A stretch of 33,233 nt of DNA, taken from positions 1 to 33,233 of the forward strand of contig JAHFCH010000053.1 in assembly GCA_023249635.1 (NCBI GenBank), read 5' to 3'. The position numbers were made by a program, and so were the translations under genes. Each line of letters starts with the position of its first letter. Within the stretch, counting starts at the first letter, position 1. Below, piece after piece: positions 17,303-25,436 of the stretch. The DNA comes from Fibrobacterota bacterium. GTDB lineage: Bacteria > Fibrobacterota > Fibrobacteria > UBA11236. The notes below the pieces were generated by a model. That model worked only from the letters and a program-made list of their open reading frames with translations, was not told the DNA's origin and did not search any database.

Positions 17303-18533
17303 TCAGAAGGAAAACGTTATGCTTGCGGCGGCCACCAGCAAACCCAAACCGGCCGCGCTTCCGAAAATCAAAGCCTCGCGTTCCCGGCGCTGTACCCGAT
17401 CCTGGTGGATGGCCGCGCTGTGGGAAGAAAGCGCCTGACGGTATAGGGTGTATTGCCTGTCGGCTTCGCGCTGGGAAGCCAAGGTCGCGTAGGCGGAATA
17501 CGCCGTCAAGGCCAGGCCCGCGCCGGCGGCGGCCCAATGCCAACGCGGTTGACCAAGTGGGCGCGGCTTTTCCGCGGCCACTTGCGGTATGAATAGTCCG
17601 GCGAAAAATTTGTCTTCGGTGAGCAGGAGTTTGCGGAAATCCCCCATCGATCGGGAAGGCCACTCGCGTAGCTTGCGGCGCGTCTGTATGTCGTAGAGCG
17701 CGAGACCCAGGGAATAGTCGGGATCCTTACCGGCCAAGCGCGTGTACAGCAGATGGGAAACCCCCATCTTGGCGCCGAGCCAGAATATCCCGGAATCGGA
17801 TGGCGTGAACTTGGCCAGATTAATCTCCAAGGCCGACAATAATTCCCGCTGCTCGAGCTGGGTCATGATGTCGAAATTGCGGGTAGACTGGAGGTGGTTG
17901 GAAAGCCGCGCGCTCAGGACGCGCGAGGCGGCCATGCCCGGGCTCAGGTTCAAAACCGTAATCAGGCCATGCTTCTCCTTCCGCACGCTGGCCAGTTTCG
18001 CCGGGTCCAATCCTTCCAGCATCCGCCGGAAGACGCTTTCCAGGGCGGCGCCGGGATTCGCGTCCGTTCCGCGGCGTACTTCGCCGGCTTCCGAGAACAC
18101 CGTCTGCGACGATTGCATATGCACGATTTCCAGGGTGAAGGCGAGCCAATCATCCACCCGCGTTACCGTCCCATAGGCGACGAATTCGGACATCATGTAA
18201 TTGCCCGCATCGAAAGCGCATTGGAATTCCCGGCACGCATTGGAAGGGGGTACGTTGTATTCCCTGAACTTGGATTCCATGATCTCCCTGGGGAAGGGTT
18301 TCCAGGCCGGCAGTCCCGAGAAGATGCGGCGCAGCGCCGTTCCCCATTCCCCATTCCCGGTCAGGCGAGTCCCAGGCCAGATCGACCGGATCCATGATGA
18401 CCAGGGTATGCCCCGGTAGCGGTCGGGCGGCGGCCACGGGGGTGGGGGCCCCGGCGGCAAACTGGGCGAGACCCAAACCGAACGCCAGCGACGCTGCGCG
18501 CCCGGAAATTCCGGAAGTAAGGATGCGGATCAT
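17303..18533 (-). pseudogene. exported CsgG/TolB-N-like protein, frameshifted at a heptamer repeat
   Basis: The frame is broken. From ATG 18533 the frame encodes a signal peptide (residues 1-30) and the first strand of a domain (GHTLVIMDPVDLAW). The continuation (GTALRRIFSGLPAWKPFP and everything to 17303) lies in another frame. The two are joined by a 7-bp tandem repeat at 18338-18358. Taking out one unit gives a single frame reading DSPDREWGTALRRIF, 407 residues long, which fits well. The restored protein has two copies of a CsgG/TolB-N-like alpha-beta unit (residues about 40-165, and from GLITVLNLSPG to REWPSR). Two C-terminal membrane helices (WAAAGAGLALTAYSAYAT and LIFGSAAGLGLLVAAAS) follow. 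Such proteins assemble or stabilise envelope structures; family placement is by pattern, not search. Upstream of the fibro-slime gene by 30 bases. Confidence 0.7.
18338..18358. repeat. three heptamer units at the frameshift point
   Basis: Plus strand units CGTTCCC, CATTCCC, CATTCCC: two perfect copies and one with a single mismatch. Seven bases is one more than a multiple of three, so gain or loss of one copy shifts the frame. Loss of one copy restores the gene. Confidence 0.85.
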
Positions 18534-18914
18534 GTCGTCTCTCACAAGTCGAAGTGCGGGTGTCAACGATCTACTCTCGCGATTTTACCGGGGCAAGCCC
18601 TCAATCCCCCCGGTTGCGCCTGCACGTCACGAATACTTTAGTTGTGCGCGCCGTAACGAAAACGATCCAACAAACGAATCCCGCGAATCGCGGAGAATTC
18701 TAGGAATCGCTTTCGGATTTATAGAATCCCGGGTAACCGGGCGTGGGGCCAAGACGACCCTGGCTTCTTTCAGGGTCAGTTGGAAGTGCCGGAAGGGGGT
18801 GACTCCGGAGTTACCTAATAATCCTTTCGCGTCGTGCCGCACGGCGCGAATCGTTTTATTCCCGTTTCACTGCTGGTCAATCTGCACACGGTTCGCGCGG
18901 GTCGCAGCCAGGGG
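18534..18914. other. 381-base gap without a supported gene
   Basis: Lies between the CPBP protease stop and the frameshifted gene start, both minus strand. Composition is less G+C-rich than the genes on either side. It holds a 13-base palindrome CCGCGA-A-TCGCGG (18681-18693) and a TTGACA on the minus strand (18566-18561), for which no -10 box stands at the right distance. Short open frames here have no ribosome site or family pattern. It probably carries the promoter of the downstream operon, but I cannot place it. Confidence 0.4.
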
Positions 18915-20768
18915 CTAGCGGGTCTTGGACAGTTTTTCCAGAATCAGCCAGAGCGCGGATACAGCGATCAGGTTGTTCGCGGCATGCATGAGCATTGGCG
19001 CCAGGAGGCTGCCGGATTTGCGCGCCAACCAACCCAGGGCCAGGCCCATGGCGAAGAGAGTGGGGAATTGCCGGAGGCTATCGTGCAGGCCGGCGAAGAC
19101 GGAAGCTTGCACCAGGTTCACGATCCAGAACGGCAGGTATTTTCCGAGCGATTCCTGGAACACGGCCCGGAAGAGCAGCTCTTCGTAAAGGGGCACCATG
19201 CCCGCCGCGATCAGGATGGTTGGCGCGTATCCCAGGCTGCCCAGGCAGGATTTGAGCAGGGCAATCACTGAACCTTCGAGCAATTCGGTGCGGAGCGTAT
19301 TCGGATCTTCCGGGAAAACCGCGAGGTTGAGCCGGCGCACCATGTATACCAAGGCCAGGCAGCCGGCGATCCGGCACAGGGTACGGGCGGGCGAGGCCAT
19401 GGGGCGGAACAGGAATTGCGAACCCGTTGCGCGTACGAAGGCTACGGCAAAGACGAACATGAGTCCGGAAAAGCTGGCGAGGAACAGGGCGTTTTCCCAT
19501 TCCGAAACCTCGTTTTGCGTCCCGTAGGCCACCGATCCCAGTGCGTGGCTGATGGCGTGATGCCGGAAAAATCCCGTGGCCAGGAAACTGGCGATTAACA
19601 GCGCGGCGCTGCATATCCACATGTGTTTGAGATTGAAGCGGGAATCCCGCGGCGTTCCGCTACGCGCGAACCAACGTGACCCCACGTAGAAGAGGGGAAG
19701 CACCCATAGGTAGGGGGCCAGCAGCAGTGCAGCTAACGCAAGGATCAACAATCCCAGGCCCCCCAGATCCCGGAGCATGATACGCTGGAAAGGGTGGAGC
19801 ACGAACAATTTGAGGCGATAGAACGCGAAGGGATCCATCTTGAACCCCAGATCGCGGAAGTCCCGGTACGAAGCCGCGGCCACGGGGCCGGAGGAGTGGC
19901 GCAAATCGAACTCGAATTGCCGTTTCCTGGCCTGGACTTTACCATAGGAATTGCCGAGCGTCTTGGCGTGGATGATCCGGGCGCTATCGATTTCCCCGGA
20001 TTTTTCCAATGCCTTCGCCAGCCCCTCATAGTTGATGTACTTGGTGGTGTCTCCCAGGTTTTTCCCGTAAAAGCGCGCTGCGTGCTTGGGATACCCCAGA
20101 CGCAACAAGAGATCGCCGGCCTGGCTGTATTCCCAGGAGAGCATGCGCGCCTCGCCCCGTAGCAAGGCGGTCAAGGCCGGATCCTTTTGCCCTAATGCGG
20201 CCATCTGCCTCGCCATGGCCAGGCTCAGTTCCAGGGTGTCGTCATAGCGCAAGGCGGCACGGTACTCGTCCAGGGCCGTGCGCGCGCTGTCCAGATTGTC
20301 GTAAGCCCTGGCGAGCGAGAGATGGATGGCGGCCAGAACGGCGGTATCCGCGTTGACGAGGGTTCCCTTGGGAATCCGATCCAGCGCGGCACGGGCGGTG
20401 GCGATCACGCTGTCGCCGTAGAGGTGTTGCAGGTGGAAAGCGAGTACGCGCCCGTCATCGGGGTACCGTTTCAGCAACTCCTGGTAGCAGGAATCCGCCG
20501 CCTCGGACTTCGGGTTTTCCTCCGACTCGGCATCATAGAGCGCCGACTCCATGAACTTGCACTTCTCGATGTGGATCGCGGGGTTCCGTTTCACCGCGAG
20601 CAAGGAGTCGTAGTGGCGGACCACTTCGGTAAACAGGATTTCTTGGGAATGGTGGACCCGATCCAGGAAATATCCGCTCCGGTATTCCCCGGGTTTTACC
20701 GGGCCCGCGGATAATGCCGAGCCCAAGGCCGACAAGGCGAGGAGGGGGGAAATGGACAAGCGCGGCAT
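18915..20768 (-). CDS. TPR-containing CPBP-family intramembrane protease
   Basis: A 617-residue integral membrane protein. ATG 20768 starts a signal peptide (PLLALSALGSALSAG); longer starts at 20786 or 20792 spoil it. Residues 25-325 are helical, TPR-like and exported (LAFHLQHLYGDS, LSLARAYDNLDSARTALDEYR). From about residue 335 there are about eight hydrophobic segments. The CPBP (Abi, Rce1-like) glutamic protease motifs are intact: YEELLFR near residue 527, FAGLH, and HAANNLI near the C-terminus. CPBP proteases cleave substrates inside the membrane; bacterial examples act in bacteriocin self-protection, prenyl-protein processing and stress signalling. The substrate here is unknown. Fusion with a large periplasmic TPR domain is unusual, as most CPBP proteins are 200-300 residues. 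TAG stop. Confidence 0.88.
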   Translation of the reverse strand: MPRLSISPLLALSALGSALSAGPVKPGEYRSGYFLDRVHHSQEILFTEVVRHYDSLLAVKRNPAIHIEKCKFMESALYDAESEENPKSEAADSCYQELLKRYPDDGRVLAFHLQHLYGDSVIATARAALDRIPKGTLVNADTAVLAAIHLSLARAYDNLDSARTALDEYRAALRYDDTLELSLAMARQMAALGQKDPALTALLRGEARMLSWEYSQAGDLLLRLGYPKHAARFYGKNLGDTTKYINYEGLAKALEKSGEIDSARIIHAKTLGNSYGKVQARKRQFEFDLRHSSGPVAAASYRDFRDLGFKMDPFAFYRLKLFVLHPFQRIMLRDLGGLGLLILALAALLLAPYLWVLPLFYVGSRWFARSGTPRDSRFNLKHMWICSAALLIASFLATGFFRHHAISHALGSVAYGTQNEVSEWENALFLASFSGLMFVFAVAFVRATGSQFLFRPMASPARTLCRIAGCLALVYMVRRLNLAVFPEDPNTLRTELLEGSVIALLKSCLGSLGYAPTILIAAGMVPLYEELLFRAVFQESLGKYLPFWIVNLVQASVFAGLHDSLRQFPTLFAMGLALGWLARKSGSLLAPMLMHAANNLIAVSALWLILEKLSKTR

Positions 20769-20875
20769 GCTTCCGCAAATGTACATCCGCAACGGCCCCT
20801 GCCCCGCGGAGGAATTCCGGACATGCTTGCCGGCCTCAAGGACAAGGGCCGCATGCAGCGGATGGAATCACCGCC

Positions 20876-22456
20876 TCAAACGTCCCGCGCGGCGTCGGCG
20901 GGCTGCGCTTGCGGATGCAGATGGGCCAGATCGGTATTCGCCGGTCCATTGATGACATGCCCGCGGCAATCGAAACGCGAACCGTGGAAAGGGCAATCCC
21001 AGGTGCGCTCCGAGGCATTCCAGGTCACGATGGCTTTCATATGCGGGCACACTGCGGACATGCGGTGCAGAGTCCCGTTTTCGTCCCGGTAGGCGGCGAT
21101 ATGCTTCAGGCCGTGGCGCACCACCGCGCCGGAACAGAGCGGCAGGTCCCGTTCATCTCCCGTCTCATGCCCTTTGACCCAATCGGCCAGGTGGGCCGCG
21201 GCCTTCAGGTTCGAGCGCGCGAATCCGCCGGCCGCTTTCAGGGTTACCCGCGCGGGGGAATAAGTCGCTTCCCAGGGGTTGGCCTTGCCTTCGATCAAGT
21301 CGGGGATGAGCAAACCTGCGATGGTGCCATGGGTGAGGCCGTTACCGGAATCCCCCGTGGCGATGTAGACATTCGCATGATCGCCCGGGTTGCGCCCGAT
21401 ATAGGCCATACCGTCGAGGGTTTCGATGATCTGTCCCGACCAGCGTGAATGCAGCACGCCGGCTTCGGGATAACGGGAACGCATCCACATTTTCAGACGC
21501 ACGTAACGCGCTTCGAAATCATCCGCTTGGCCGGTAGGATGATCTTCCCCGCCCACCAGCAGCAATTCCTGTCCGGCGGTATTGTCCGCGCCTGCCGCGG
21601 TGCGCACGTAGTGGTAGGGATACGCCGAATCCTACAGCAGGCCCTTGGGGATTTGCCCTTCGGGGATATGCGCGGCGATGACAGAACTGCGATGGGGGGA
21701 CATCTTGGTATGCATGGTGAACATATCGTTCACGGGTACGTTGGTGCAGACCACGATATGCCTGGGTCGGATGGCGTGGCCGGATTTCAGGGTAACCTTG
21801 GCGGAAAGGCCACCGCGTATCTCCAGCGCGTGCGCGCCGCAGAAAATGCGGCCGCCCATGCGCTCGATGGCTTCGGCCAGGCCGGTCAGATATCGCAGGG
21901 GATGGAATTGCGCCTGTCCGGGGAACTCCAGCGCGGGTCCGGTCGCGAAGTTCGGGATGGGAGCGCGGGGCAGGAGTACGGGCGAGAGTTCCGCGCGCAG
22001 GGCGGCTTCCCTTTCCCGATCCAGGAAGGGCGCGTCTTCGTCCGGGGTGGCGAACAGATAACCCGGCACGCGTTCTAAGCCGCAGTCGATGCCCTCGCGC
22101 GTGACGATGGATTCGATGCGGTCGATGGCGGCGGTATGGCTCTCCGCCACCACGTGCGACTTGTCGCGACCGTGCATGGCCTCCAGCACGTAATAGCGAT
22201 CGTCGACGGCATTGGAAAGATGGGCCGAGCTGCGGCCGGTTTCGCCGCTGCCGATGGCGCCATCATCGATGACGACTACGGAATGGCCGCGTTCGGCCAG
22301 CGTATAGGCCACGCTAAGCCCGGCGATGCCCGCCCCGATGAGGCAAACTTCCGGGTTGAGGCCGTCCGGGACTGCGGGATACATGGGGGTTTGCGCGGAG
22401 CGGGTCCAGATGGACACTTTGGCTCCCGATGTGCTGTCCCTTTTTCCCGTGTGCAT
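20876..22456 (-). pseudogene. FAD-dependent oxidoreductase with C-terminal Rieske domain, interrupted by an amber codon
   Basis: One 526-codon frame is cut by TAG at codon 275 (21634-21632). Either side is a perfect continuation of one protein in the same frame. N-terminal part: dinucleotide-binding motif GAGIAGLS (residues 41-48) and SGETGRSSAHLSN, as in glycine-oxidase/DAO-type flavoproteins. C-terminal part: Rieske [2Fe-2S] ligands Cys470-x-His472 (CPH) and Cys488-x-x-His491 (CPFH). The stop falls at GLL-stop-DSAYPYHYVRT, where relatives have Trp (WDTADPYHY). A single TGG to TAG change therefore explains it. ATG 22456 has a strong GAGGAGG 5 bases upstream. TAG also ends normal genes here (12131, 18915), so recoding is unlikely. 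May be a pseudogene, a recent mutation or a sequence error; a truncated FAD domain might still be made. Confidence 0.85.
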
Positions 22457-22595
22457 GCGGCCCTCCTCGGCGGGGGGACTGTCATGTTCCGGCCCCTCAA
22501 GGGAAACAAGCTTTGGGCCCGCCCGAGGCAAGCCCGCCGCCATTTCCGTTTAGGAATCCGACGCTTCCCGCGGCTGGCGATTGCGGAAGGAGGGA

Positions 22596-24161
22596 TCAGG
22601 GCGAGGGGGAGCGGCGGAGGATGCCCAGTCCCGAAAACCCGGGTCCGGCGCGGCGTCCGCGGAGATCATGGATCGGATAATCCGCGGAGTACGCCTCGCA
22701 CCCCGGTTCCGGGCATAGAACCAGCCGGTATCCGCGCGGGTCGGTAAGGCGTTCAGCGCGATGACCGGAGGCCGCATGGGGTAACCCCGTAGTTACCTTG
22801 CCTCCCTTCAGGACCAGGGCCGGGCTCTTGGCGCCGGCGAGCCCGGACCAGTTTACCGTGGCCACCTGATAGCTATAGGTGGCGGTGTCGTTGAGGTTCG
22901 CATCGGCATAGGCCATGGCGGGAGCCTGGGAGGGCGCGGGCTGGTCGCCATCCTGCCAACGCTGGAACCCCTTCTCCGTGGTGAAATACGTGCTGGTGCC
23001 TTCGAATTTCAAGGTGGTCAGCAATACGCCATTGCGGTAGATTTGGAAAGTCTTGATGCCCGTCTCCAGATCCGCGTCCGCATCCCATTTCAAACCCAGT
23101 TGCCGACCGGCATAGGTTCCGGTGAGGTTCGCCGGCGGCGGGGGAGGCGAGGTATCGTTGAGGGTACCCTGCTCCATGTATTCCGCCCATTTGGCCGCGA
23201 AGCCGCGGTTGGGCAGCCAGCAGGCGCCTTGCCGCCCGCCCGCGAAGTCGGCCACGGCCGCGATGGCGCGCGTTCCCTTGTCCCCCAGCCAGGCCGAAGC
23301 CGTATCCATCTCCTTCAGCTTCGCGGCTCCCGGCGAATCGGGAAGCCGCGCGGCCAGTCCCGCTTCGAGCCAGGGGATGGCGATCATTCGTAGGTCATGG
23401 GGAGCGTGGCCTTCCACGTCGGCGGGAAAAGCGGTAGGGGCGGTGACCCAGAGTGGATTGGGATTGACGGCATGGGCCCACAGTGCGCCCTTGGCGCGCC
23501 CGGCGGCGAAGTAGGTGTCGTTGTAGCACATGTCCTGCTTGCCGTTATGGTGGAGGATGGGCACCCGTAACGCGCCGGGTACCCCGGATACGTCGCGGCC
23601 GCAGGCTTCCGCCACTCCGGCCGCCACCCGCTCCGGGTATTTCCCCGTCATCGAGGTGATCCACATGGAACCGCCCGAATGCCCCCACAAGGCCCAAGGC
23701 ACGGTCTTGATCTCGGGGTGGCCCGAGCGCCGCGCCAGGGAATCCAAGGCGGCCAGGAAGGTGGATTCGCTGCCGTTGGCGGGATCGTTCCAGTTGCTGC
23801 ATTGCGAGCTGCCCGATCCGGGCGCGCCCGTGATCAGCTTGGGGGCGATGAAAACGGAATGCCATTTCTTCGCGAAGCTCAACCATTGCAGGTCGCCCAG
23901 CATCTGTTGCGCGTCCCCTTCGCGGGTGCAACCATGCTGATGCACGATGATGCTGCGCACCGTGCCGACCTCGGCGGGAACCCAGCAATAATAATAGGCG
24001 TCCGCGTATAGGGTGCCTTGCTTGGGAACGCCGAACTGGATGACGGTGCCTTGCGGTCCGGCAGCCTGGGCTGAGAGGACGGCCGCGGCCAGGACCGAGG
24101 CGGAAAATGCAGTGGACAATCCAGCGGACAATACCCAAGGCCGGCTTTGGAAAATGCGCAT
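22596..24161 (-). CDS. secreted alpha/beta hydrolase (depolymerase/feruloyl-esterase-like) with Fn3-like domain
   Basis: A 521-residue exported protein. A signal peptide ends near SAQAAG. The hydrolase core has the oxyanion-side HQHGCTREGD block and the nucleophile elbow WGHSGGSMW (Ser near residue 162). Candidate Asp (HHNGKQDMCYND) and His (VEGHAPHDL) residues follow. This matches PHB-depolymerase/feruloyl-esterase-like secreted esterases; the substrate is uncertain. A Pro-rich linker (SPPPPPANLTG) leads to a fibronectin-III-like domain (LGLKWDADADLETGIKTFQ, then TATYSYQVATVNWSG). The last 70 residues do not look like Fn3; they end with IHDLRGRRAGPG, similar to a secretion-sorting tail. ATG 24161 has GGGAGG 5 bases upstream. 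It ends 139 bases before the FAD gene. Confidence 0.85.
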   Translation of the reverse strand: MRIFQSRPWVLSAGLSTAFSASVLAAAVLSAQAAGPQGTVIQFGVPKQGTLYADAYYYCWVPAEVGTVRSIIVHQHGCTREGDAQQMLGDLQWLSFAKKWHSVFIAPKLITGAPGSGSSQCSNWNDPANGSESTFLAALDSLARRSGHPEIKTVPWALWGHSGGSMWITSMTGKYPERVAAGVAEACGRDVSGVPGALRVPILHHNGKQDMCYNDTYFAAGRAKGALWAHAVNPNPLWVTAPTAFPADVEGHAPHDLRMIAIPWLEAGLAARLPDSPGAAKLKEMDTASAWLGDKGTRAIAAVADFAGGRQGACWLPNRGFAAKWAEYMEQGTLNDTSPPPPPANLTGTYAGRQLGLKWDADADLETGIKTFQIYRNGVLLTTLKFEGTSTYFTTEKGFQRWQDGDQPAPSQAPAMAYADANLNDTATYSYQVATVNWSGLAGAKSPALVLKGGKVTTGLPHAASGHRAERLTDPRGYRLVLCPEPGCEAYSADYPIHDLRGRRAGPGFSGLGILRRSPSP

Positions 24162-24231
24162 AGGAACCTCCCTGAGCCCGCAAGGTAGCCGGGGAAAGGG
24201 CCTACCGGGCGGAACCCCGGGAACCGGTGTT

Positions 24232-24310
24232 TACAATTGTATCCATCAGGGGTGATTTCCATCGGATTTTCGCGGATCCGCCTGTATAAGCAGGGGTGCG
24301 GCTTTATACA
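24232..24310. promoter_or_regulatory. divergent intergenic region with two inverted repeats
   Basis: The 175-base gap between the divergent hydrolase (-) and ThuA (+) genes must hold both promoters. It contains a perfect 10-base palindrome TACAATTGTA (24232-24241). It also has an inverted repeat TGTATAA (24283-24289) / TTATACA (24304-24310), whose centres are 21 bp apart, two helical turns. TATA-like hexamers in the arms could double as -10 boxes. No convincing -35 was found, so roles are inference. Confidence 0.4.
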
Positions 24311-24336
24311 TTTCCTGCCCTGGGGGGCTCCGGCAA

Positions 24337-25248
24337 ATGAGGACCATGAAAATCATGAACATCCGTCGCACCACTGCATTGCTGCTCGGCGCCTTGGGCG
24401 CCTCTAGCCTGGGTTGCGCCGCCTCGGCGTTCGCCGCCGATCGCATCCTCATTTTCACGCGCACGGAAAAATACCGCGAGGACAATATCACGCCGACCCG
24501 CGCCATGCTGCGCAACTTCTACGCGGGAAAAGGCCTGACCGTGGATACCTCGGAGACGGCGGGCCTCTTCACCGATACCACCCTGGCCAAGTACAAGGCG
24601 GTGGTCTTTCTCAAGACCAGTGGCAACGCCCTGAGCGATGAGCAGCAGGCCGCCTTCGAGAAATGGTTCAAGGCCGGCGGCGGTTTCCAGGCCATCCATT
24701 CGGCGTTGGATACCGAATACGATTGGCCCTTCTACGGAAAGATGATCGGCGGCGCCTGGTTCAAGTCCCTGCCCGGCGACATGAACACCAAGCAAACCGA
24801 AGTGGTCGAGGATAGCACCGACATTTCCACCAAGGCCTTGCCGCGCAAATGGGAACGCACCGACGAGATCTACGCCTTCAAGGCCAACCCCCGCGCTGCC
24901 GTCGATCCCGTCCAGCATATTCTCGTGACGGTGGACGAATCCACTTTCAAGAACGGGGTGCCGGGAACGGATCATCCCATGAGCTGGTATTGCGCGTATC
25001 AGGGCGGTAGGGCCTGGACCACGGCCATGGGGCATGTGACCGGGGCCTATGCCGATAGCTTGTTCTTGGGACACCTGTGGGGCGGGATGCAGTACTTGCT
25101 CGGGCGTACCACTTCTGTTTCGGCCAATACGGGCGGCGTCAAGCACACGCCCGAAGCTAAACGTGCATGGATGCCTTCCGGGGTCCGCTTTGGCGTGGAG
25201 TTCTTTGAAGACGCAGTTGGCCGGAAAAGAAACAAAAACGCGCGCTGA
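24337..25248 (+). CDS. exported ThuA-domain protein
   Basis: A 303-residue protein with a signal peptide (ALLLGALGASSLGCAASAFAAD) and a ThuA (class I glutamine-amidotransferase-like) domain. Seen: DRILIFTRTEKYREDN at the first strand, VVFLKTSGNALSDEQQAAFE, then GGGFQAIHSALDTEYDW, and near the end WYCAYQGGRAWTTAMGHV and LGHLWGGMQYLLG. ThuA proteins are linked to sugar catabolism; catalysis is not settled, though 3-keto-glycoside metabolism is proposed. SPI cleavage after AFA is more likely than lipoprotein cleavage at SLGC. Starts at 24337 and 24346 are both possible; the second has GAGGACC directly before it. The dehydrogenase and DUF1080 genes 2 kb downstream, across an inserted-looking gene, belong to the same functional theme. 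The tail (VGRKRNKNAR) has no sorting motif. Confidence 0.9.
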   Translation: MRTMKIMNIRRTTALLLGALGASSLGCAASAFAADRILIFTRTEKYREDNITPTRAMLRNFYAGKGLTVDTSETAGLFTDTTLAKYKAVVFLKTSGNALSDEQQAAFEKWFKAGGGFQAIHSALDTEYDWPFYGKMIGGAWFKSLPGDMNTKQTEVVEDSTDISTKALPRKWERTDEIYAFKANPRAAVDPVQHILVTVDESTFKNGVPGTDHPMSWYCAYQGGRAWTTAMGHVTGAYADSLFLGHLWGGMQYLLGRTTSVSANTGGVKHTPEAKRAWMPSGVRFGVEFFEDAVGRKRNKNAR

Positions 25249-25375
25249 GCATCAGGCCACTCGATTAATTAATACTCCATCGTGTTAGGCCTGGTTTACA
25301 GAATCGAAGGTCTTTTCAGAATCGTCACTCTTTGGAAAACCCAAAAGTGCCAATGTGGGTATTGAACCAACACAA

Positions 25376-25403
25376 TTGACTATTTTCAGTCGAGTAGTAA
25401 TTT
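25376..25403 (+). promoter_or_regulatory. weak promoter candidate upstream of the lipase-like gene
   Basis: TTGACT (25376-25381), 16-base spacer, TAATTT (25398-25403), in an AT-rich 188-base gap that begins after the ThuA stop. The -10 match is poor, so this is only a candidate. Confidence 0.25.
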
Positions 25404-25436
25404 CGAAATCTTACTCTAATTTTTATTGGGGATTAT

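Noticed and set aside
18150-18566. Separate 138-residue gene at the start of the frameshifted locus
   Set aside because: Only its first 55 residues (signal peptide and first strand) look real; the rest is out-of-frame sequence of the CsgG/TolB-like gene.
18561-18566. TTGACA on the minus strand as a -35 box
   Set aside because: At 16-18 bases downstream there is no -10-like hexamer, only GAGAGA near the start codon.
21632-21634. Amber codon read as an amino acid genome-wide
   Set aside because: TAG terminates other genes in the window at expected positions (12131, 18915), so a reassigned code is not supported.
22596-22800. Frameshift at the end of the secreted hydrolase
   Set aside because: An alternative frame with high third-position GC exists, but the annotated frame ends in a plausible DLRGRR tail, so a lesion is not needed.
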